Position numbers and translations under genes: made by a program. 12,087 nucleotides of DNA from Legionellaceae bacterium (GTDB lineage Bacteria; Pseudomonadota; Gammaproteobacteria; Legionellales; Legionellaceae). The stretch spans positions 1 through 12,087 of the forward strand of contig JAUYSE010000022.1 of the NCBI GenBank assembly GCA_030696465.1, given 5' to 3'. This document shows positions 5,557 to 12,087 of this stretch, piece after piece. A model generated the notes under the pieces. That model was not told where the DNA came from and ran no database searches. It worked only from the letters and a program-made list of their open reading frames with translations. Every line of letters starts with the position of its first letter. Positions within the stretch are counted from its first letter, which is position 1.

Positions 5557-8349
5557 ATGAATAGCCCCTCTTTTGATCAACAAAGGGCCGCATCATATTT
5601 GTCTGCAGGAAGTATGGCATATGTTGATGATTTGTATGAAAAATATTTACAGGATCCGCTGTCGGTTACGGAAGAATGGCGGCAAGTATTTGCGGCATTG
5701 CCATTGGTAAATGGTGCGACACAAGACGTTTCTCATCAAGCCATTATTGCGGAATTTGCACGTGCTAAAAAGAGCGCCGCGGTACAACAAGTTACGGCAC
5801 CTGATCAAGATAAGGTAACTGCATTGATCCAAGCGTATCGCTTGTACGGTCATTTGCAGGCGAATATTGATCCTTTAGGGATGTTGCTGCGCCCAATGCC
5901 CAATGCGTTGGATACTGCTTGGTATGGTCTGTCCGCGAAAGATAATAAAACGTATGTTGTAGAAACGCTTGCAGGGAATTCTTTACAGAATGTATCTTCT
6001 ATCGTAGATACTTTGAAAGAAACGTACTGCGGATCTATCGGTTTTGAGTACATGCATATTTCTCAGCCAGAGATCGTATTGTGGTTTCAAAAGCGCATAG
6101 AATCGACTCGGGGTAAACGACCCTATTCTCCAGAAGAAAAGCGAAAATTATTACAAAACTTAATTGCAGCCGACGGTTTAGAGCGTTATTTAGGGACACG
6201 TTACGTGGGGCAAAAACGCTTTTCTTTGGAAGGCGGTGATGCATTTATTCCCTTAATGAATGCCTTGATTCATCGTTCGGCAAACCTTAATGTACAAGAA
6301 ATTGTGATTGGTATGGCGCATCGTGGCCGTTTGAATGTTTTAGTGAACGTATTAGGTAAAGCGCCGGATCAGTTGTTCCAAGAATTCGAAGGCAAAATGA
6401 AATCAGAGGGCACGGGTGATGTTAAATATCACATGGGCTTTTCTTCAGATTTACGCACCGATACTGGTGCAGTGGTGCATGTTTCTTTAGCATTTAACCC
6501 TTCACATTTAGAGATTATTGCGCCAGTAGTGCAAGGCTCTGTCCGTTCTCGTTTATGTAAACGCGATGATTTAGCGCATAAAGAAAAAGTCATGCCTATT
6601 GTAGTGCATGGGGATGCCGCGTTTGCGGGACAAGGGGTGGTGATGGAGACCTTTAATCTATCACAAGTGCGAGGCTATAGTACGGGCGGTACGGTTCACA
6701 TTGTGATTAATAATCAGGTGGGCTTTACGACCAGTGACCCTCAAGATGCGCGTTCTACTTTATACTGTACCGATGTTGCAAAAATGGTAGAGGCCCCCAT
6801 TTTTCATGTGAATGGAGATGATCCTGAAGCCGTATTATATGCAACGGAACTAGCATTAGATTTTCGTCAGACTTTTCACCGAGATGTGGTGATTGATTTA
6901 GTTTGTTACCGTCGTCATGGACACAATGAGGCGGATGAGCCAGCCTTAACACAACCGTTAATGTATAAGACAGTCAAAGCAATGCGTCCATTACGAGAGA
7001 TCTATGCAGAAAGACTATTGAAAGAGCAAGTAGTGAATGCTGCAGAAGTGAGTGAATGGGTAGAAAACTATCGTCAGCGTCTAGACAGTGGTGAGCCAGT
7101 AGTATCACTGGTACAGGAAGATTATCCTGGAAAAATTGCGAATGATTGGGGGCCCTATTTAAAATCCCAATGGTTTGATCCAGTCGATACGACCTTAACG
7201 CCAGAAACAGTACAGCGTCTTGCGCAATGCTTGCAGACGCTTCCGAAAGATTTTACCGTGCACTCAGTCTTGGCGCGCTTATTGCAAGAACGTGAAAAAA
7301 TGACTACGGGCGAAATTCCTATGAATTGGGGATATGCGGAAACCTTAGCATTTGCAAGAATTCTAGATGCAGGACAGGGCGTGCGTTTATCAGGGCAGGA
7401 TTCTGGTCGCGGAACTTTTGCACATAGACATGCGGTATTACATGCATTAGATAGTGACAAAACCTATATCCCTTTGACAAAAACTGCGAGCGATCCTCGG
7501 CGTTCTTTCACGGTTATAGACTCGACTTTGTCAGAAGAAGCGGTATTGGCATTTGAGTACGGTTATGCCTGTTCTGAGCCTAAAGATTTAGTGCTCTGGG
7601 AAGCGCAATTTGGAGATTTTGCCAATGGGGCGCAAGTAGTTATCGATCAGTTTATCAGTTCGGGCGAACAAAAATGGGGACGCTTGTGTGGTTTAGTGAT
7701 GTTGTTACCCCATGGATATGAAGGGCAAGGCCCCGAGCATTCTTCGGCACGCCTAGAGCGGTATATGCAATTATGTGCGCAGCAAAATATGCAAGTATGT
7801 ACGCCGACGACGCCAGCACAAATATTCCATTTATTATCGCGACAACAGTTGCGACCATTTCGTAAGCCATTAATAGTAATGACGCCTAAAAGTTTATTGC
7901 GTCACAAATTGGCGGTTTCCTCGCTCGAAGAAATCTATCACGGTGGTTTCCAATTGGTGATTCCAGAAGTGGATCCAATAGAACCAGCACAAGTGAAACG
8001 GCTCGTATTGTGTTGCGGGAAGGTTTATTATGATCTCTTGCAAAAAAGACGAGAGCTGAATTTAACAAAAGTCGCTATTGTGAGGATTGAGCAGTTATAT
8101 CCTTTCCCTTCAGAAGACTTGATGAAGGTATTGCAGACTTATGCACACGTAAAAGATATAGTTTGGTGTCAGGAAGAACCACAAAATCAAGGGGTTTGGT
8201 TTGCTTCGCAGCACCATATGGTAGATTGTTTGTCGCGTACACAAACCTTGCGGTATGTGGGCCGATCTTTCGCCGCATCTCCAGCAGCAGGCAGCCTTGC
8301 GTTACATCAAAAACAGCAAGAGCAATTGATTCAAGACGCTTTATTGTAA
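5557..8349 (+). CDS. sucA: 2-oxoglutarate dehydrogenase E1 component SucA
   Basis: Thiamine-diphosphate-dependent decarboxylase of the 2-oxoglutarate dehydrogenase complex, 930 residues (E. coli 933). It decarboxylates 2-oxoglutarate and passes the succinyl group to the lipoyl arm of SucB. The short N-terminal E2-binding region (SYLSAGSMAYVDDLYEKYL) is followed by MAHRGRLNVLVNVLGK near residue 260 and SFNPSHLE-like AFNPSHLE. The cofactor and Mg2+ motif runs from HGDAAFAGQG (351-360) to NNQVGF (385-390). The C-terminal transketolase-like half has EFGYACSEP-like FEYGYACSEP, GQGPEHSSARLERYMQL and MTPKSLLRH. The start is ambiguous: ATG 5557 has GGAG ten bases upstream, ATG 5551 has it four bases upstream and adds two residues, and a TTG lies at 5548. 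The stop is 13 bases before sucB. The E3 partner Lpd is not encoded here. Confidence 0.97.
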   Translation: MNSPSFDQQRAASYLSAGSMAYVDDLYEKYLQDPLSVTEEWRQVFAALPLVNGATQDVSHQAIIAEFARAKKSAAVQQVTAPDQDKVTALIQAYRLYGHLQANIDPLGMLLRPMPNALDTAWYGLSAKDNKTYVVETLAGNSLQNVSSIVDTLKETYCGSIGFEYMHISQPEIVLWFQKRIESTRGKRPYSPEEKRKLLQNLIAADGLERYLGTRYVGQKRFSLEGGDAFIPLMNALIHRSANLNVQEIVIGMAHRGRLNVLVNVLGKAPDQLFQEFEGKMKSEGTGDVKYHMGFSSDLRTDTGAVVHVSLAFNPSHLEIIAPVVQGSVRSRLCKRDDLAHKEKVMPIVVHGDAAFAGQGVVMETFNLSQVRGYSTGGTVHIVINNQVGFTTSDPQDARSTLYCTDVAKMVEAPIFHVNGDDPEAVLYATELALDFRQTFHRDVVIDLVCYRRHGHNEADEPALTQPLMYKTVKAMRPLREIYAERLLKEQVVNAAEVSEWVENYRQRLDSGEPVVSLVQEDYPGKIANDWGPYLKSQWFDPVDTTLTPETVQRLAQCLQTLPKDFTVHSVLARLLQEREKMTTGEIPMNWGYAETLAFARILDAGQGVRLSGQDSGRGTFAHRHAVLHALDSDKTYIPLTKTASDPRRSFTVIDSTLSEEAVLAFEYGYACSEPKDLVLWEAQFGDFANGAQVVIDQFISSGEQKWGRLCGLVMLLPHGYEGQGPEHSSARLERYMQLCAQQNMQVCTPTTPAQIFHLLSRQQLRPFRKPLIVMTPKSLLRHKLAVSSLEEIYHGGFQLVIPEVDPIEPAQVKRLVLCCGKVYYDLLQKRRELNLTKVAIVRIEQLYPFPSEDLMKVLQTYAHVKDIVWCQEEPQNQGVWFASQHHMVDCLSRTQTLRYVGRSFAASPAAGSLALHQKQQEQLIQDALL

Positions 8350-8362
8350 GTGAGAGAAAATT

Positions 8363-9553
8363 ATGTCTATTGAAGTGAAAGTTCCTAATTTACCAGAATC
8401 TGTGGCAGATGCTACTATTGCCACTTGGCATGTTAAGGTCGGCGATAGTGTACGTCGAGAGCAAAATTTGGTGGATTTGGAAACCGATAAAGTAGTACTA
8501 GAAGTTCCCGCGCCTAGCGATGGTGTGTTGACGGAGATTTTCTTTCAAAAAGGAGATATCGTGAACGCACAGCAACTGCTTGCTCGTATGGACGTGTCTG
8601 CGCAGGCGAGTCCGACTACGGTTGCCGAAGTCGCTGATGCGGTTGGGGCAGAAGAACAACACAGTCCTTCCGTACGCCGAGCGATCGCCGAGCATGATTT
8701 AGCGAATATTCCGGTGACGGGCTCAGGCAAAGATGGTCGCTTAACCAAAGAAGATGTGGTTGCCTACATCGCCTCTGGCCGGGCACCAACAGAAACGGCT
8801 GCGCCGAAGAAAGAAGTATCCCCTTCTGTTCCTCAGACGCAGACCATGGGCCTGCGCGAAGAGCGCCGTGTTCCGATGAGTCGTTTACGCGCACGGGTTG
8901 CGGAGCGTTTATTGGAGGCGCAACATAATACCGCAATGCTGACGACCTTCAATGAAGTGAATCTACACACCGTTATGCAGTTGCGGGCACAATATAAAGA
9001 TATCTTTGAGAAAAAACACGGTGTTAAATTAGGGTTTTTGCCTTTTTTCACTAAAGCAGTAGTGGCCGCATTGAAGCGTTTTCCTTCCGTGAATGCCTCT
9101 ATTGATGGTCACGATATTATTTATCACGGATATTACGATATCGGAGTGGCGGTATCAACCGATCGTGGCTTAGTCGTTCCTGTGATTCGCGATGTCGATA
9201 CCTTAAGTCTTGCGGATATTGAAAAGTCTGTGCAAACTGCGGCGACGCGTGCGCGGGATGGGAAACTCTCTTTAGAAGAAATGCAAGGGGGAACCTTCAC
9301 CATTACCAATGGTGGCGTGTTTGGTTCTTTGATGTCTACGCCTATTTTGAATCTCCCTCAAACGGGAATTTTAGGTATGCATAAAATTCAAGATCGCCCT
9401 ATTGCTGAAAATGGTCAAGTGGTTATTCGGCCAATGATGTATATTGCCTTGTCTTATGATCATCGTTTAATTGATGGTCGGGAATCGGTACAGTTTTTAG
9501 TGGCCGTGAAGGAATGCTTAGAAGATCCTACGAGGATGTTATTAGAAATTTAG
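8363..9553 (+). CDS. sucB: Dihydrolipoyllysine-residue succinyltransferase SucB (E2 of 2-oxoglutarate dehydrogenase)
   Basis: Core E2 subunit, 396 residues (E. coli 405), transferring the succinyl group from its lipoyl arm to CoA to yield succinyl-CoA. The single lipoyl domain (about 1-77) has Lys43 in ETDKVVLEVPA as the lipoylation site. A short Ala/Val-rich linker leads to the peripheral subunit-binding domain (about 99-135: SPSVRRAIAEHDL, GSGKDGRLTKEDV). After a second linker with several Pro and Thr residues, the catalytic domain begins near 165 (RRVPMSRLRARVAERLLEAQ). It ends with the active-site DHRLIDG, where His367 and Asp371 are the expected catalytic residues. The start matches the family N-terminus and has GAGAG upstream. 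The single lipoyl domain and the neighbours sucA and sucCD favour the succinyl- over the acetyltransferase. Confidence 0.97.
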   Translation: MSIEVKVPNLPESVADATIATWHVKVGDSVRREQNLVDLETDKVVLEVPAPSDGVLTEIFFQKGDIVNAQQLLARMDVSAQASPTTVAEVADAVGAEEQHSPSVRRAIAEHDLANIPVTGSGKDGRLTKEDVVAYIASGRAPTETAAPKKEVSPSVPQTQTMGLREERRVPMSRLRARVAERLLEAQHNTAMLTTFNEVNLHTVMQLRAQYKDIFEKKHGVKLGFLPFFTKAVVAALKRFPSVNASIDGHDIIYHGYYDIGVAVSTDRGLVVPVIRDVDTLSLADIEKSVQTAATRARDGKLSLEEMQGGTFTITNGGVFGSLMSTPILNLPQTGILGMHKIQDRPIAENGQVVIRPMMYIALSYDHRLIDGRESVQFLVAVKECLEDPTRMLLEI

Positions 9554-9563
9554 GGGTATTTTT

Positions 9564-10727
9564 ATGAATTTACATGAGTTTCAAGCAAAACAATGTTTTT
9601 TACGCTATGGTCTTCCGGTGCCTCGTGGTCAAGTGGCCTACAGCGTTGAAGATGCCGTACAAGTGGCAGAAAAATTAGAGTTAAATCGTTGGGTTGTGAA
9701 GGCACAAGTACATGCAGGTGGCCGTGGTAAAGCGGGCGGCGTAAAGGTAATCGATTCTAAACCCGCCTTGATGGAATATGTGAAATCTTTGTTAGGAACG
9801 CGTTTAGTGACCTATCAAACCGATGCACGTGGTCAGCCAGTCAATGCAGTATTAGTAGAAGAGCCTTGCGATATTGCACGTGAGCTTTATCTTGGTGCGG
9901 TAGTCGATCGTGCCAGTCGACGTGTAGTATTGATGGCGTCTACAGAAGGCGGAATGGAGATTGAAAAAGTCGCAGAAGCCACGCCCGAAAAGATCATGAA
10001 AATTGAGATAGATCCTTTGGTTGGGGTGATGCCTTATCAGTGTCGGCAAGTTGCTTTTCAATTAGGACTCGCAGAATCTCAACACAAAGCCTTTACGCAT
10101 TTGATGATGAATTTAGGTAAGATGTTTGTAGAATGTGACTTGAGTCTTTTAGAAATAAATCCATTAGTGGTGACAAAATCTGGGGAATTACTCTGCTTAG
10201 ATGGTAAAGTTACCATCGATGGTAGTGCGCTTTATCGTCAGCCTTTGTTGAAAGCGATGCGTGATCCAAGTCAAGAAGATGAGCGCGAAAATCGTGCGAC
10301 TGACTGGGAGCTCAACTACATTCCTTTAGACGGAAATATCGGCTGCATGGTGAATGGCGCGGGTTTGGCAATGGCAACCATGGATGTGATTAAATTACAT
10401 GGCGGCGAGCCTGCAAATTTCTTAGACGTTGGTGGTGGTGCAACCAAAGAGCGCGTTACAGAGGCCTTTAAGATTATTCTTTCAGACGAGAATGTCCGCG
10501 GAATATTAGTGAATATTTTTGGTGGTATTGTGCGTTGCGATTTAATTGCAGATGGTATTTTGGAAGCCGTGAAAGAAGTCGGCGTCACGATACCTGTCGT
10601 GGTGCGTCTAGAAGGCAATAATGCTGTGATGGGTGCGGATATTTTAAATAAAAGTGGTTTAAATGTGATTTCTGCCGCAAATTTAGATGATGCTGCCCAG
10701 AAAATTGTAACTGCTGTCAATAGTTGA
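9564..10727 (+). CDS. sucC: Succinyl-CoA synthetase (ADP-forming) beta subunit SucC
   Basis: Beta subunit of succinate-CoA ligase, 387 residues (E. coli 388), which with SucD converts succinyl-CoA, phosphate and ADP to succinate, CoA and ATP. This is the substrate-level phosphorylation step of the cycle. The N-terminal ATP-grasp domain starts MNLHEFQAKQ, has the nucleotide-binding Lys46 in VVKAQVHAGGRGKAGGVK, and LEINPLVV further on. The C-terminal flavodoxin-like domain has NGAGLAMATMD, FLDVGGGA and NIFGGIVRCD, followed by VVRLEGNNA. It begins 10 bases after sucB, whose stop codon forms part of the purine-rich TAGGGG upstream of the ATG. Nucleotide preference (ADP or GDP) cannot be fixed from sequence alone. 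Confidence 0.97.
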   Translation: MNLHEFQAKQCFLRYGLPVPRGQVAYSVEDAVQVAEKLELNRWVVKAQVHAGGRGKAGGVKVIDSKPALMEYVKSLLGTRLVTYQTDARGQPVNAVLVEEPCDIARELYLGAVVDRASRRVVLMASTEGGMEIEKVAEATPEKIMKIEIDPLVGVMPYQCRQVAFQLGLAESQHKAFTHLMMNLGKMFVECDLSLLEINPLVVTKSGELLCLDGKVTIDGSALYRQPLLKAMRDPSQEDERENRATDWELNYIPLDGNIGCMVNGAGLAMATMDVIKLHGGEPANFLDVGGGATKERVTEAFKIILSDENVRGILVNIFGGIVRCDLIADGILEAVKEVGVTIPVVVRLEGNNAVMGADILNKSGLNVISAANLDDAAQKIVTAVNS

Positions 10728-10735
10728 GGATTATC

Positions 10736-11614
10736 ATGAGTGTATTGGTCAATAAACAAACCAAAGTGATTTGTCAGGGATTTACGGGTAAACAAGGAAC
10801 GTTACATTCTGAGCAGGCCATTGCTTATGGTACGAAAATGGTAGGTGGGGTTACCCCTGGAAAAGGTGGACAACAGCACTTAGGTTTACCGGTGTTTAAT
10901 ACAGTACAAGAAGCGGTACAAGAAACGAAAGCAGATGCGACCGTGATTTATGTACCGGCACCTTTCTGCAAAGATTCCATTATCGAAGCTGCTGATGCAG
11001 GTATTCCTTTAATTGTTTGTATTACGGAAGGTGTTCCGGTTTTAGATATGTTGGAAGTCAAAGTGTATCTTGAAAATAATACACATGCGCGTTTAATTGG
11101 CCCCAATTGTCCCGGCATTATTACCCCTGGCGAGTGTAAGATAGGGATTATGCCTGGTGCTATCCATATGCCTGGTAAAGTCGGAATCGTTTCACGTTCT
11201 GGAACCTTAACCTACGAAGCGGTAAAACAGATGACCGATATGGGCTTTGGACAAAGCACTTGTATTGGTATTGGTGGAGATCCAATTCCTGGCATGAACT
11301 TCATCGATGCATTGGCTTTATTCGAAAACGATCCACAAACTGAAGCGATTATTTTGGTAGGTGAGATTGGTGGTACGGCCGAAGAAGAAGCTGCCGAATA
11401 TATTCGTGCACATGTGAAAAAACCAGTAGTCGCCTATATTGCTGGTGTAACCGCACCTGCGGGCAAACGCATGGGTCATGCGGGCGCAATTATTGCTGGT
11501 GGCAAAGGTACTGCTGCTGAGAAGTTTAAAGCATTAGAAGCCGCGTCAGTGTATACCGTGCATTCTCCTTCTGATCTAGGACGAGCCGTCGCTGAAGTGA
11601 CCGGTTGGAAGTAA
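10736..11614 (+). CDS. sucD: Succinyl-CoA synthetase alpha subunit SucD
   Basis: Alpha subunit of succinate-CoA ligase, 292 residues (E. coli 289), which binds CoA and carries the phosphohistidine intermediate. The N-terminal CoA-binding Rossmann domain begins MSVLVNKQTKVICQGFTGKQG and includes GVTPGKGG and YVPAPF. GPNCPGIITPGECKIGIMPG and the phosphate-binding SRSGTLTYEA are typical of the family. His248 in MGHAGAI is the expected phosphorylated residue. ATG 10736 was chosen because it matches the family N-terminus and GAGGA at 10726-10730 lies five bases upstream; an in-frame start at 10724 would overlap the sucC stop. The SucC stop codon lies within the ribosome binding region, which suggests coupled translation of the two subunits. 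pdxH begins four bases after its stop. Confidence 0.97.
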   Translation: MSVLVNKQTKVICQGFTGKQGTLHSEQAIAYGTKMVGGVTPGKGGQQHLGLPVFNTVQEAVQETKADATVIYVPAPFCKDSIIEAADAGIPLIVCITEGVPVLDMLEVKVYLENNTHARLIGPNCPGIITPGECKIGIMPGAIHMPGKVGIVSRSGTLTYEAVKQMTDMGFGQSTCIGIGGDPIPGMNFIDALALFENDPQTEAIILVGEIGGTAEEEAAEYIRAHVKKPVVAYIAGVTAPAGKRMGHAGAIIAGGKGTAAEKFKALEAASVYTVHSPSDLGRAVAEVTGWK

Positions 11615-11618
11615 TGCT

Positions 11619-12087
11619 ATGTCGATAGATTTTTCTACGATGCGCCGTGAATACGGCGATCGTGGACTAGAGATATCTAATATGCCAGCAGATCCCATGC
11701 AGCAATTATCCTCTTGGGTAGATGAAGCGCTGGCTGCTGGCGTGTTTGATGCCACGGCAATGATATTATCTACCGTGGATGAAGAAGGTTACCCAGATGC
11801 CCGTGTGGTGCTGTTAAAAGGCATGCAAGAGGGTAATTTAATCTTTTTCACCCATTACCATAGTGCAAAAGGTCTGCAATTAGAGCGACACCCTTGGGTG
11901 GCATTGACCTTTTATTGGTCGGAGTTAGCGCGACAAGTGCGTATTCGGGGCAGTGTCAAACGTATTTCTGTGGTCGATTCTGATATGTATTTTGCGCAGC
12001 GACCGGTGTTGAGTCAAGTGAGTGCTATCATATCCCCGCAAAGTCAGCCCATTCCAGATAGATCTTATCTAGAACATGCAGCGGCTG
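11619..12087 (+). CDS. pdxH: Pyridoxine/pyridoxamine 5'-phosphate oxidase PdxH (5' part, runs off the window)
   Basis: FMN-dependent oxidase that converts pyridoxine or pyridoxamine phosphate to pyridoxal 5'-phosphate, the active vitamin B6 coenzyme. The window contains 156 codons; full-length PdxH is about 215 residues, so the C-terminal part with the substrate-binding Arg-x-His motif lies outside. Visible family features are MRREYGDRGL, a PADPMQQLSSW segment, DATAMILSTVDEEGYPDARVVLLK, FFTHYHSAKGLQLE (FMN contact region), VALTFYW, RQVRIRGSVKRIS, and the RPVLSQVSAIISPQSQPI stretch (RPxxSQxxAxxSxQS in the family). ATG 11619 has GGAAG at 11607-11611 seven bases upstream; a later ATG at 11640 would begin at MRREYG. 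No frame break is seen. It follows sucD closely enough to be on the same transcript, an arrangement with no obvious metabolic reason. Confidence 0.9.
   Translation, partial: MSIDFSTMRREYGDRGLEISNMPADPMQQLSSWVDEALAAGVFDATAMILSTVDEEGYPDARVVLLKGMQEGNLIFFTHYHSAKGLQLERHPWVALTFYWSELARQVRIRGSVKRISVVDSDMYFAQRPVLSQVSAIISPQSQPIPDRSYLEHAAA

Noticed and set aside
10316..10795. A 159-codon reading frame on the minus strand opposite sucC/sucD, and other antisense frames inside sdh and suc genes
   Set aside because: They lie opposite strongly conserved coding sequence, lack recognisable domains and clear ribosome binding sites, and look like by-products of codon usage.
11619..12087. Truncated pdxH pseudogene
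   Set aside because: The frame is open to the last base and conserved motifs are intact; the gene is cut only by the window boundary.

Overview
The window looks like chromosomal DNA from a gammaproteobacterium. The gene order sdhCDAB-sucABCD is typical of that class, and key residues of SdhC, SdhD, SdhA and SdhB fall at or within a few positions of their Escherichia coli counterparts. Base composition is moderately AT-rich by eye, and codons lean towards A/T endings. A dispersed-looking GC-rich palindromic repeat at the left edge and a MazEF module would suit a host-associated lineage such as Legionellales/Coxiellaceae. That placement is an inference and cannot be settled from this window.

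Layout: (1) Positions 1-160 are non-coding. They hold a pair of inverted, self-complementary GC-rich palindromes (REP/BIME-like, 9-101) and a perfect 9-bp tandem duplication (115-132). (2) 161-744 is a two-gene type II toxin-antitoxin operon on the + strand, mazE then mazF, with overlapping ends. The MazF-like toxin has Cys where the family has its conserved catalytic Arg. (3) 763-2139 on the - strand is a full-length glmU, convergent with mazF. (4) 2140-2258 is the divergent control region between glmU and sdhC. (5) 2259-11614 is an uninterrupted + strand operon of eight TCA-cycle genes, sdhC-sdhD-sdhA-sdhB-sucA-sucB-sucC-sucD, with junctions from a 7-bp overlap to 14 bp. The one exception is the roughly 60-bp sdhB-sucA gap, which carries a hairpin followed by a T-run. 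(6) 11619 to the right edge is the 5' part of pdxH, four bases after the sucD stop.

Together the operon encodes the cycle segment from 2-oxoglutarate to fumarate: SucA (E1) and SucB (E2) make succinyl-CoA, SucCD converts it to succinate with substrate-level phosphorylation, and SdhCDAB oxidises succinate to fumarate and reduces quinone. The E3 subunit (Lpd) needed by SucAB is not encoded here. GlmU makes UDP-GlcNAc for the cell envelope and PdxH makes pyridoxal phosphate.

Most of the window is ordinary housekeeping DNA. I found no evidence for a novel multi-gene system. The points most worth a second look are the compensated palindrome pair, the substituted catalytic residue in MazF, the hairpin within the TCA operon, and the close coupling of pdxH to sucD.
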